From: Streptomyces sp. NBC_01255
GTDB taxonomy: Bacteria > Actinomycetota > Actinomycetes > Streptomycetales > Streptomycetaceae
Length of the DNA: 64,000 nucleotides
Reading direction: 5' to 3'
NCBI RefSeq assembly: GCF_036226445.1
Contig: NZ_CP108474.1
Span: forward strand, 62,001 to 126,000
How positions within the stretch are numbered: position 1 is the first letter of the stretch; every line of letters starts with the position of its first letter. The notes beneath the pieces were generated by a model. The model saw only the letters and a list, made by a program, of their open reading frames with translations. It did no database searches and was not told the origin of the DNA. The position numbers and the translations under genes are program-made. Below, in pieces: positions 37,146 through 45,486 of this stretch.

Positions 37146-37553
37146 ATGAACAAGATCCTCACAGGGCTGCTCGGTGCCGGCATCCTCGCCGCAGGCCTCG
37201 CTCCCGCCGCATCCGCCGTAGGTCTCGTCGAACCGACCCTGGACGCGCACCTCCTGCTCACCGCCACCCGGATGCAGGGCGAGACCGAGGTCATCGGGTT
37301 CGTCCGGCTCGACTGCCCCGGCTCCGAAGGCCACGACCATCCGCTCACACGCGAGGCCTGCCGAGACCTCCGCACGGCCGACGGCGACCTCGACCGTCTG
37401 CCGGGGCAGAGCACCGCCGTCTGCTCCAACGACTCCACAGCCGTCACGGTGACCGCGCACGGCACCTTCCGAGGCCGCGAAATCCGCTGGGAACGCACGT
37501 ATGAGGACGACTGCGCCCTCATGCTCGCGACCGGGCCTGTCTTCGACTTCTGA
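37146..37553 (+). CDS. Secreted SSI-type subtilisin inhibitor (copy 2)
   Basis: This 135-residue paralogue of the 31.5-kb inhibitor has the signal peptide MNKILTGLLGAGILAAGL, then APAASA. The SSI domain has four Cys: LDCPGSEGHDHPLTREAC, then VCSNDS and DDCALML. It ends VTVTAHGTFRGREIRWER, with a final VFDF. The residue aligned with the reactive-site P1 position is Asn (CSND), unlike Met in SSI and Ala in the other copy. The target protease is likely different. The gene stands alone; promoter not identified. Confidence 0.83.
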   Translation: MNKILTGLLGAGILAAGLAPAASAVGLVEPTLDAHLLLTATRMQGETEVIGFVRLDCPGSEGHDHPLTREACRDLRTADGDLDRLPGQSTAVCSNDSTAVTVTAHGTFRGREIRWERTYEDDCALMLATGPVFDF

Positions 37554-37979
37554 CCCCGTGTACGAGCCCGCTGAAAGCCCACTCGCCCGCCCCGGAGCTG
37601 AACACTCGACCCGCTCGCACTCGACGCCGTTCGCGGCGAGACGTACCAGGTATCCAGCCACCTCGTCGATGAGATGCGATGTACGGCTGTGGCCTTGAAC
37701 CGGGCGACAGCACCCGGGTGCAGCGCGTGGTCATGGACGTGGGGGTGGGGTCGGCGGCGACGGGTGAGCGTCCTCGCCATCGGGGGCGAACAGCGAGGGG
37801 CGTCAGCGCGTGTCCTTGGGATGGCCTCTCGGAGGGATCGTGCTGTGCTGCTCCAGGCGGTCGTCGTGGAGGTCCGTGGTCCTGATGGCCAGGGCGCCGG
37901 GGGGAGATTCAGATGTCTGCATCGGGCAGGAGCGGAGCTCTCTCGGCTCGCCTCAGGGGCGGGAACTATTGTCACGAGC
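37554..37979. other. Stretch of about 430 bases without a clear gene
   Basis: No frame with family motifs was found on either strand. On the minus strand SHLIDEVAGYLVRLAANG near 37640 looks protein-like but is not supported by a start or longer similarity. The right end leads into the methyltransferase gene. Confidence 0.45.
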
Positions 37980-38627
37980 ATGGTCGAACACGATGCCTTC
38001 AGTGCCGCCCGCGACGCCTACGACACTGCTGCCCCTCTCTATGCTCAATTGTTCCGCGACACGCTGCGTGACAGTCCCCTGGACCGCGCGATCTTGGCTG
38101 CCTTCGCCGATGTCGTCAGCGCGAGTGGGGACGTCCAGGTCGCGGATCTCGGGTGTGGGCCCGGACATATCACCGCCCATCTGGACGAGCTGGGGCTGGA
38201 GGCGTTCGGTGTCGACGCCTCTCCCGCAATGATCGAGCTGGCTCGGCAGGCGAATCCGGAGCTGCGGTTCGACGTCGGCTCCATGGCGGAGTTGGACATC
38301 GCTGACGGCGTGCTGGGCGGCGTACTCTCGCGTTGGTCCGTCATCCACACTCCGCCGCTGGAACTCCCGGTCATCTTGGCGGAATTCCGTCGCGTGCTGG
38401 CGCCTGGCGGCCACTTGTTGATGGGCTTCTCGGCCAGCGATGACTCTTCTCACCCGACACAGGTCTTCGATCACGCAGTCGCCCCGGCCTACCGGTGGTG
38501 GCCTGATCACCTTGCCGCGTTGCTGCGGACATCCGGGTTTGCCGAGGTGGCCCGGATGGTTCGCGAGCCCCAGCCCACGGACCGACGGCAGTTCCAGGAA
38601 ATCCACCTACTCGCCCGCAAAGCCTGA
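37980..38627 (+). CDS. Class I SAM-dependent methyltransferase
   Basis: This 215-residue protein carries the SAM-binding series VADLGCGPGHITAHL, then LEAFGVDASPAMIELARQ, then the acidic loop RFDVGSMAEL and FRRVLAPGGHLLMGF. The N-terminal block AYDTAAPLYAQLFRD is typical of small-molecule methyltransferases in actinobacteria. The ATG at 37980 is followed directly by VEHDAF; no strong ribosome site is seen upstream. It is isolated from the biosynthetic operon by 8 kb of border DNA, so a role in the pathway is doubtful. Substrate unknown. Confidence 0.85.
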   Translation: MVEHDAFSAARDAYDTAAPLYAQLFRDTLRDSPLDRAILAAFADVVSASGDVQVADLGCGPGHITAHLDELGLEAFGVDASPAMIELARQANPELRFDVGSMAELDIADGVLGGVLSRWSVIHTPPLELPVILAEFRRVLAPGGHLLMGFSASDDSSHPTQVFDHAVAPAYRWWPDHLAALLRTSGFAEVARMVREPQPTDRRQFQEIHLLARKA

Positions 38628-38956
38628 TCCATGTCCGGCGCGTGAGCCTGGGGGTGTTCCGCCGTCACGACGAAGACCGTGCCCGTGTCGAGCAGGCGTC
38701 CTGGTTGCGGGGGGGCGCTGTGGTGGGTGATCAGAGAGGAAGCCTTCACCCGGAGCGTGGTGACTCTGGTGGTGGCGGCTTTCTGTGTGGGTGTCCGGTC
38801 ACGAGGTTGTGGGGTGCGGGCGTACTTCCCCGGGAGTAGGCGGCTTGGTGTGCCGACCCTCGTAGTAGTCCTCAACTCGGTCTTCGGTGCGACGAATCCT
38901 CGTTCCGGGAGCGGGAATCTGGGATCGACTGTTGAGGATCTACGGAGGGAGGCCCG
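38628..38956. promoter_or_regulatory. Upstream region of the MMPL exporter gene
   Basis: These 329 bases hold no gene. An inverted repeat TCCTCAAC ... GTTGAGGA (about 38869 and 38931) spans 70 bases just before the GGAGG ribosome site of the exporter and could be a regulator pair site, but its wide spacing makes this weak. Confidence 0.4.
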
Positions 38957-41008
38957 ATGGAAGGGCGCAAGAGGATCGTCGGCTGGGGGGTGTTGGCGTT
39001 GTGGGTGATCGTGCTCGCTCTCGCCGCGCCCCTCGCGGGCAATCTCGGTGATGTACAGCGTGACAGGGCCGTCGACTACCTGCCGGCGAGTGCCGACTCG
39101 ACTCAGGTCGCGAAGATCACCGAGCAGATGCCGGGCGGGGAGTCCACCGACCTCGTCCTCGTCTATCACCGCGAGGGTGGGCTCACCGACGCCGACCGGG
39201 CGAGTGCCGCTCGGGAAGTGGAGGCGGTCGCCGCCGAGCACCCGCTCACCTCGGTTCCGCGTCCGGTTCCCTCCGAGGACGGGACGACCCTTCTGTACGC
39301 GGTGTCCAGTACCCAGCCCGGGACGGACGAGGTGGCCAGGGACGCCTTCGTCCACGACGTCCGCGAGAGAGTGAGCGGTGAGGTCGGCGGGCCCGGTGCC
39401 CTGGCCACGGACGCGAGCGAGGTGTACGGCTCTCTCGACGGGCCGTTGCTCTACACGACCGTCGCGGTCGTGGCGGTCCTGCTGATCGTCATCTACCGCA
39501 GTCCGTTCCTCTGGCTCGTGCCGCTGACCGTCGCCGGGGTCGCCGACTATCTGTCGATGGCCGTCACCTACGCCCTGCACCAGGGCTTCGACATCAGCGT
39601 CTCCGGCCAGAGCACCGGTGTGATGACGATCCTCGTCTTCGGTGCGGGAACCGACTACGCGCTGCTGCTCGTGTCCCGGTACCGCGAGGAACTGCGCCGG
39701 ATTCCCCGCCCGTACGACGCCATGGTCGCCGCCCTGCGCGGCTGTGGGCCCGCCGTCCTCGCGTCGTCGGGGACCGTGGCGCTGGGCATGCTCTGCCTGC
39801 TGGCCGCCGACATGAACAGCAGCCGGGGCATGGGGCCCACGGCGGCCGTCGGTGTCCTGTGCGCGCTCGTCGCGATGCTGACGCTGCTTCCGGCCTTGCT
39901 CGTCGTGCTCGGGCGGCGGGTGTTCTGGCCGCTGATCCCGGCGTACGGGAGTGTGCCGAAGGCCGCGCGCCGTTCTCTGTTCGCCGCCATGGGCTCCTCC
40001 GCCGGCCGGCGTCCCCTCGCCGTCCTGCTCACCGGTGCCGCCGCTCTGGCGGCCCTGGCGCTCGGTGTGCTGAACCTGCCCGGGGCCATCAAGCAGGAGG
40101 ACTCCTTCAGTTCCACCCCGGAGGCCGTCACGGCGATGAAGACGCTGGCCGCCGCGTATCCCCAGATGGGCACCCAGCCCATCACGGTCGTCGCGCCCAA
40201 GGCGGCTTCCGGCGGGGTGCTGGAGCGGGCCCGTGCGACCGAGGGGGTCACGCGAGCCGAACTCGCGCGCAGCGGCAGCGGCTGGAGCGAGATCTCCGTC
40301 GTCGCGTCGCATGCGCCGCAGTCCGCGGGCGAGACCGCCACGATCAGGGAGCTGCGCTCGGTGCTCGGCGAGGGGGTGTACGTCGGCGGGCCCAGCGCCG
40401 AGCAGCTCGACATGGCCGACACCAGTACCAGCGACCAAAGGATCGTCGTACCGCTCGTCCTCGTCGTGGTGCTGATCGTGCTTGTCGTGCTGCTGCGCAG
40501 TCTCGTCGCACCGCTGATCCTGGTCGCCGCGGTCGTCGCGGTCTGGGGCGCGGCCCTCGGCATCGGCGGTCTCGTCTTCGAGGGGCTCTTCGGCTTCGAG
40601 GGCACTGATCCGGGCTTGGTGCTGCTCTCCTTCGTCTTCCTCGTCGCCCTCGGCGTCGACTACGGCATCTTCCTCATGCATCGGATGCGCGAGGAGTGCC
40701 TCGATGGGCTGGAGCCGGGGCCGGCGGCCTTGGCCGCGCTGCGCTCGACCGGCGGTGTGATCGCCTCGGCGGGGCTCGTGCTCGCCGCCACCTTCGCGGT
40801 CCTCATCAACATGCCGATGGTGCAACTGGCCGAGCTCGGCTTCGTCATCGCGGTCGGCGTCCTCCTCGACACCTTCCTGGTCCGTACGTATCTCGTGACC
40901 AGTGCGAGCGTGCTCCTCGGTCGCCGGGTGTGGTGGCCGGGTCCCTTGGCCAAGAAGCCCGCGTCAACGGCCGGTTCAGAGTCCGAGCGGCTGCCCGTAG
41001 GGGTCTGA
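38957..41008 (+). CDS. MMPL-family (ActII-3-like) exporter
   Basis: This 683-residue RND/MMPL-type transporter has two repeats, each with one N-terminal helix, an extracytoplasmic loop and a five-helix bundle. The conserved motif GAGTDYALLLVSRYREEL is seen in the first half and ALGVDYGIFLMHRMREE in the second. The ATG follows GGAGGGAGG. Such proteins export lipids, pigments or antibiotics from actinobacteria by proton motive force. The downstream two-component genes, on the same strand after about 60 bases, could regulate it. The distance from the PKS cluster does not support a direct link. Confidence 0.92.
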   Translation: MEGRKRIVGWGVLALWVIVLALAAPLAGNLGDVQRDRAVDYLPASADSTQVAKITEQMPGGESTDLVLVYHREGGLTDADRASAAREVEAVAAEHPLTSVPRPVPSEDGTTLLYAVSSTQPGTDEVARDAFVHDVRERVSGEVGGPGALATDASEVYGSLDGPLLYTTVAVVAVLLIVIYRSPFLWLVPLTVAGVADYLSMAVTYALHQGFDISVSGQSTGVMTILVFGAGTDYALLLVSRYREELRRIPRPYDAMVAALRGCGPAVLASSGTVALGMLCLLAADMNSSRGMGPTAAVGVLCALVAMLTLLPALLVVLGRRVFWPLIPAYGSVPKAARRSLFAAMGSSAGRRPLAVLLTGAAALAALALGVLNLPGAIKQEDSFSSTPEAVTAMKTLAAAYPQMGTQPITVVAPKAASGGVLERARATEGVTRAELARSGSGWSEISVVASHAPQSAGETATIRELRSVLGEGVYVGGPSAEQLDMADTSTSDQRIVVPLVLVVVLIVLVVLLRSLVAPLILVAAVVAVWGAALGIGGLVFEGLFGFEGTDPGLVLLSFVFLVALGVDYGIFLMHRMREECLDGLEPGPAALAALRSTGGVIASAGLVLAATFAVLINMPMVQLAELGFVIAVGVLLDTFLVRTYLVTSASVLLGRRVWWPGPLAKKPASTAGSESERLPVGV

Positions 41009-41072
41009 TCAGGGGCGGGTGGGGGCTCCCCCGGACTGCCAGGAGCCCCCGCCCGCTGGGAGGATGGACACC

Positions 41073-42308
41073 ATGGACTTCGCAGCGGCTTTCACCCGTG
41101 ACCCGCAGGCCGCACCGTATCCGGTGCGGTGTGACGCGACGGCCGCCGCGGTCTTCGCGGTGCTCGCCGGAGTGCTCGCGCTCACGGTCGACGACGGCCG
41201 CCGGCCGGACCTCGTCGGCTGGGCGCTGCTGCTCGCCGCGCACGTCCCGCTGGCCTGGCGGCGCAAGGCCCCCCTGCCGGTGCTCCTTGCCGTCGTGGCC
41301 GTCGTCGCCCCGTACCACGCGCTCGACTACATGCACCTCGCACCGATACCGGCCTCCATGACCGCCTTGTACACGGTCGCGGCGACCGGTCGGCCCCGGC
41401 GGACGGTGCTCGTGGCGCTCATCGTCACCTCCGTCACGCTCACCATCCAGCTCGTCGTCAACCCGCACGAAATGGTGGAGCTGCTCAGAGTCTCGGGCTG
41501 GGTGATCGCGATGCTCGTCTTCGGCGCGAGCATCCGGCTCTACCGGCAGCTGGTTGCCGGTGTGATGGAGCGGGCCGAGCGGGATGCGGAGCGGAAGGTC
41601 GTCGAGGAACGGCTGCGGATAGCCAGAGACCTCCATGACCTCCTCGCCCACTCCATCACCCTCATCGGTGTGCAGACGTCCGTCGCCGCGCACGTGCTGG
41701 TGGCCACACCGGACCGGCTCGACCGGGAGGCGCTCGTCCGGGCGCTCGACGAGATCGCCGAAACGTGCCGGGACGCCCGCGCCGAGGTGCGTACGACCCT
41801 GGACGTCCTGCGGGCCGCCCCGGAGGGCCCGTTGCCGGACCTGGCCTCACTGCCCGACCTCGTTCGGACCTCGGGCGCCGATCTGACGGTACGGACGGGG
41901 ACGGCGAAGGTTCCCGCGGCGGTCGGCGCGGCGGCCTACCGGATCGTGCAGGAATCACTGACCAACGCCGTACGGCACGCGGGCCGGGGAGCGGGCGTGC
42001 GGGTCGATGTCGGGCTGGTGGAGGAGGAGTTGACCGTGAGAGTGACCAACGGGGGTGTCGGCGGAGGGGGCGGGGCCGGCGGTTTGGACGCCCTCGGTGA
42101 GCCTGATGGTGATGGCGGGCTGCATGGTCTTGATGGTGTGGGTGGTGTGCATGGCTCCGGTCGAGAGGAGGGGGCGGGGTACGGGATCATCGGGATGCGG
42201 GAGCGGGCCAGGAGCGTGGGCGGCACCCTGAGTGCGGGCCCGCGCGAAGGCGGGGGTTTCGAGGTGTCGGCGCGGCTGCCGCTCACGGTGGGGAAGGTGG
42301 CGGTGTGA
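41073..42308 (+). CDS. DesK/NarL-type sensor histidine kinase
   Basis: This 411-residue kinase has about five N-terminal membrane helices (AAVFAVLAGVLAL through VIAMLVFGASIRLY) and the HisKA_3 phosphoacceptor helix ERLRIARDLHDLLAHSITL with the His in ARDLHD. The HATPase region includes IVQESLTNAVRHAG and YGIIGMRERARSVGG. Between the N- and G-box is a long Gly-rich insert (GGVGGGGGAGG onward). ATG 41073 is preferred because GGGAGG lies upstream at the right distance; in-frame ATG 41064 is possible. Its end overlaps the response regulator gene, so they form a pair. The signal is unknown. Confidence 0.92.
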   Translation: MDFAAAFTRDPQAAPYPVRCDATAAAVFAVLAGVLALTVDDGRRPDLVGWALLLAAHVPLAWRRKAPLPVLLAVVAVVAPYHALDYMHLAPIPASMTALYTVAATGRPRRTVLVALIVTSVTLTIQLVVNPHEMVELLRVSGWVIAMLVFGASIRLYRQLVAGVMERAERDAERKVVEERLRIARDLHDLLAHSITLIGVQTSVAAHVLVATPDRLDREALVRALDEIAETCRDARAEVRTTLDVLRAAPEGPLPDLASLPDLVRTSGADLTVRTGTAKVPAAVGAAAYRIVQESLTNAVRHAGRGAGVRVDVGLVEEELTVRVTNGGVGGGGGAGGLDALGEPDGDGGLHGLDGVGGVHGSGREEGAGYGIIGMRERARSVGGTLSAGPREGGGFEVSARLPLTVGKVAV

Positions 42309-42961
42309 TCCGGGTCCTGCTCGCGGACGACCAGAATCTCGTGAGGGCGTCGTTCGCGATGCTTGTCGAGTCGGCGCCGGACATGGAGGTCGTGGGACAG
42401 GCGGCCAACGGCAAGGAGGCGGTGGAGCTGGCCCGTTCGGCGCGGGCCGACGTGGTGGTGATGGACGTCCGGATGCCCGAGCTCGACGGCATCAGTGCGA
42501 CCCGGCTCATCGCCGCCGACGAGGACCTGGCCGGGGTGAGGGTGCTGGTCCTGACGACGTACGACACGGACGAGCACGTCATGGAGGCGCTGCGGGCGGG
42601 CGCGTCGGGCTTCGCGGTCAAGGACATCCGCCCGGCCGAACTCCTCGCCGCGATCCGTACGGTCGCGGCCGGCGAGGCTCTGCTGTCTCCGGGCCCGACG
42701 TCTCGGCTGATCGCCCGGGCCCTGGCGCTCCCCCAGGCCCCGGCGATGGGCGGACCGGAAGGCCTGACAGATCGTGAACGCGAGGTCCTGACCCTGGTGG
42801 GTCGGGGCCTGAACAATACGGAGATCGCTGAAGCACTGGGGCTCTCGCCCCTCACGGCGAAGACCCATGTCAGCCGGATCATGGGAAAGCTGGCAGCGCG
42901 GGACCGCGCCCAACTGGTCATCGTCGCCTACGAGTCGGGGCTGGTGACTCCTGGTCGCTGA
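42305..42961 (+). CDS. NarL/LuxR-type response regulator
   Basis: This 218-residue regulator has a receiver domain with the acidic pair in LLADDQN and the phosphoacceptor Asp in VVVMDVRMPELDG. TTYDTDEHVMEALRAGASGF follows, and a C-terminal LuxR HTH: LTDREREVLTLVGRGLNNTE, then IAEALGLSPLTAKTHVSRI. The GTG start overlaps the kinase stop by four bases. It is the output partner of the upstream kinase. Its likely target includes the kinase operon and possibly the MMPL gene. Confidence 0.95.
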   Translation: MIRVLLADDQNLVRASFAMLVESAPDMEVVGQAANGKEAVELARSARADVVVMDVRMPELDGISATRLIAADEDLAGVRVLVLTTYDTDEHVMEALRAGASGFAVKDIRPAELLAAIRTVAAGEALLSPGPTSRLIARALALPQAPAMGGPEGLTDREREVLTLVGRGLNNTEIAEALGLSPLTAKTHVSRIMGKLAARDRAQLVIVAYESGLVTPGR

Positions 42962-43237
42962 GCGCCGGCGGCGATCGGTCCGCCTGCCTGTCGTGTCGCA
43001 CTGTCGTCCCCGGTGTTCGCTTCGCGGCGGCGCCGGGCAGTGGGGCTCCTCCTCTCGGATGGTACGTCTTAAGGGCGCCACAAAAAACCGCGCATGTGGT
43101 TTGATTTGCATGGCTCGTCGCGGGCTCCTCCCCCGGCGCGGCGTCCCTTCGGCGCGCCATGGGCACAACCGGGTGTCGGTGAGTCCCATGGCCAACGCCG
43201 AACCGCCCTGGCCGTTCGCCCTGAAGGAGAGAGTGCC

Positions 43238-44083
43238 GTGCGATTCAACCTCATCGGACCGTTTCAGATCGTCGGCGACGACGGCGGGATTCTTCCGGCG
43301 GGCAGCCCCAAGGTCTCCCAGGTCCTGGCCGTGCTCCTCGCTCATGCCAACGCCCCCGTCACGCCGGACACCCTCATCCGGGAACTGTGGCAGCACAGCC
43401 CGCCGCGCTCGGCCCTCAACACCGTGCAGACCTACGTGCACCACGCACGCCGGCTGCTCGCCTTACCGGACGCCCGCCCGGACGGCCCCTCGGACGGCGG
43501 CCCCTCGGGCGGCGGCCGCCCCGTGCTGAGCACGCAGTTCGGCGGATACACGCTGCACGTCGACGAGGCGGCCGTAGACATCAAGGTCTTCGAGCAGTTG
43601 GTCGCCCGCGGGAAGGAGGAGTTCCTGGCGGGCCGGTACGAGGCGGCGGGCGGGGCGGTCGGCACCGCGCTCGGCCTGTGGCGCGGCCCGGTGCTTTCCA
43701 ACGTGCCGACGGGCAGCGTCCTCGCCGGCAGGATCGTCCATCTGGAGGAGCTGAGGATCAGGGCGCTGGAGCTGAGGATCGAGACCGCACACCTGCTCGG
43801 GCGGCTCCGTCAACTCATCCCCGAGCTGCGCACGCTCGTCCACGACTACCCGCTCAACGAATGGTTCCACGGCCAGTTGATCGCCGCCCTGCATCAGGCC
43901 GGGCGGCGCGCCGAGGCACTGGACGCCTACCGGAGCATCCGGCGCCTGCTGCGGGACGAGCTGGGGCTCGAACCGTCGCCCGATGTCCAGCGGTTGCACG
44001 AGCGGGTACTCAGCCCTCTCCGGATCCCGTGGGAAAGCGGCGGCGTCGCGCCGCCCCAGAGGGAGCCCGCTCACCCGGGATGA
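43238..44083 (+). CDS. SARP-family pathway activator (AfsR/BTAD type)
   Basis: This 281-residue protein has an OmpR-like winged helix (RFNLIGPFQIVGDDGG, then SPKVSQVLAVLLAHANAPVT and NTVQTYVHHARRLL) and a bacterial transcriptional activation domain (FEQLVARGKEEFLAGRYEAA, then ELRTLVHDYPLNEWFHGQL). The region 42962 to 43237 upstream carries an AT-richer patch with AAACC ... GGTTT around 43085 to 43103. GTG 43238 follows AAGGAG. SARPs usually activate antibiotic genes. No PKS or NRPS gene lies beside it; the target could be a cluster outside the window or the one at 1 to 29 kb. Confidence 0.92.
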   Translation: MRFNLIGPFQIVGDDGGILPAGSPKVSQVLAVLLAHANAPVTPDTLIRELWQHSPPRSALNTVQTYVHHARRLLALPDARPDGPSDGGPSGGGRPVLSTQFGGYTLHVDEAAVDIKVFEQLVARGKEEFLAGRYEAAGGAVGTALGLWRGPVLSNVPTGSVLAGRIVHLEELRIRALELRIETAHLLGRLRQLIPELRTLVHDYPLNEWFHGQLIAALHQAGRRAEALDAYRSIRRLLRDELGLEPSPDVQRLHERVLSPLRIPWESGGVAPPQREPAHPG

Positions 44084-44090
44084 GCAGGGA

Positions 44091-44765
44091 TCAGTGGGTG
44101 ATGCCGGCGGCGGACCCTGCCGTCTCGACACGCCAGGCCGGCATGTCGTCGTAGAGGTGAGCGGCGCGGGCGGCCGAGACTTCCAGGCGGGGCAGGACGG
44201 CAGGGGTCGCGACGCCCGCCAGGAGGAGTCGGATGAGCAGGGAGATCTCGCCTGCCAGGTCGTACGTGCCGGGGAGGCCCTCGGTCACCACCCGGACTCC
44301 CGTCCAGGTGGACACGATCATGCGGGCGATCTCTTCCTCGTCGGTGTGCGCAAGGACCTCACCCCGCGTCTTGGCGTCCTTGAGGAAGCCGGCCATCAGC
44401 TCGGTCCAGTCGGGCCAGGCCGTGCCGAACTGACGGCGCGACTGGGGGTCGACCGCCATCCGCAGGGCGGCGCTGAGCATCGGCTCACGGGGCAATCGAT
44501 AGGCCAGCAGCAGGAGGGTGTCGACCATCTCCTGCAGCTTGAGGTCGTGCGGGCGGACGCCGTCGGTGGTCACGGCGGCGGCCAGGACGCCGCGCGCCAG
44601 GTCCCCCTTGGACGGGAAGTGGAAGTACAGGGCCCCCTTGGTCACTTCGGCCCGCTCCAGGACCTCGGCGATGGTCGTCGCCTCGTAGCCACGCTCGTCG
44701 AAGATCGCCGCGGCGGCCTCCAGGATGACCTTCCGGGTACGGATCGCCCGCTCCTGCTGCGCCAC
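44091..44765 (-). CDS. ScbR/ArpA-like TetR-family gamma-butyrolactone-receptor homologue
   Basis: This 224-residue regulator has the N-terminal signature of the butyrolactone-receptor subgroup: VAQQERAIRTRKVILEAAAA, then IFDERGYEATTIAEVLERAE and VTKGALYFHFPSKGDLARGV. The C-terminal ligand part has SLLIRLLLAGVATPAVLPRL. GTG 44765 is chosen because GAGGG lies six bases upstream; a GTG at 44771 is possible. It converges on the SARP gene. Whether it binds a butyrolactone or is a pseudo-receptor cannot be told; no butyrolactone synthase (AfsA type) gene is in the window. Confidence 0.88.
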   Translation of the reverse strand: MAQQERAIRTRKVILEAAAAIFDERGYEATTIAEVLERAEVTKGALYFHFPSKGDLARGVLAAAVTTDGVRPHDLKLQEMVDTLLLLAYRLPREPMLSAALRMAVDPQSRRQFGTAWPDWTELMAGFLKDAKTRGEVLAHTDEEEIARMIVSTWTGVRVVTEGLPGTYDLAGEISLLIRLLLAGVATPAVLPRLEVSAARAAHLYDDMPAWRVETAGSAAGITH

Positions 44766-44930
44766 AGCCACCCCTCGCTCTCGCGTCTTCATCACGATCG
44801 AAATAGACCGCTTGCGCGGTATCTTAACTTGCGGTGGTAGCCCGGCCCCCTCGCTCCCGGCCCGATCCAGCGGCTCGGCTGCGCCGGTGTCGTCCTGGGG
44901 AGGGGGCCGTTCAGCCATCCGTGCCCGGGG

Positions 44931-45422
44931 TCAGCGGCGGTCCCCGTCGGTCCAGATGCGGCTCTTCAGGTCCGAGCCGCGAAGCACCTGCACCCGCCAG
45001 GGATCGATGCGCAGGACGTGGTAGCCGGGGTCCTCGGGGCCGCCGCGCCAGAACCCGATCGGGTCGTAGCCGACGCCCGCGGGACTTCCCTTGCGGTAGA
45101 GGTCCCAGGCGTACTGCCGGGATTCCGGGTCCGTGGCCCAGGTGGAGACGCTGTCGATGAACACGGCGTTCTGCCGGGGGTTCCAGTACGAGTACGTCGT
45201 ATGCGGGTTGTGGGCCAGGTGGGCAGCCTTGACGGGGGTCTTGTAGGCCGCCAGCCAACCCACCGGCTTTCCGTCGACCATTTCCCAGACGGGCAGCAGC
45301 ACACGGGCCCTCGGGCGCGATTTCCTGTCCACTGTGATCATGGTGCAGTAGACGATGTCCTGGATGTAGGCGAAGAATTTGTCCTCGATTTCCGAGAAGG
45401 ATTCCACGGTGGCTGCAGGCAT
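44931..45422 (-). CDS. PPOX-class flavin/deazaflavin-binding oxidoreductase-like protein
   Basis: This 163-residue protein has the split-barrel pattern of the pyridoxamine-phosphate-oxidase-like family: FAYIQDIVYCTMITVDRKSR, then PRARVLLPVWEM, then LAHNPHTTYSYWNP, and FRIDPWRVQVLRG-like LRIDPWRVQV at the end. The ATG follows GAGGAAGAGAA. It lies downstream of the MFS gene on the same strand with a short gap, so they may be co-transcribed. The substrate is unknown; members of the family handle F420 or FMN. Confidence 0.85.
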   Translation of the reverse strand: MPAATVESFSEIEDKFFAYIQDIVYCTMITVDRKSRPRARVLLPVWEMVDGKPVGWLAAYKTPVKAAHLAHNPHTTYSYWNPRQNAVFIDSVSTWATDPESRQYAWDLYRKGSPAGVGYDPIGFWRGGPEDPGYHVLRIDPWRVQVLRGSDLKSRIWTDGDRR

Positions 45423-45486
45423 TTCTCTTCCTCTCGGCAGGTGATCCGTGACGCCAGGCGCCGGCTGTTCGCGCGCCGGCCGGGAA

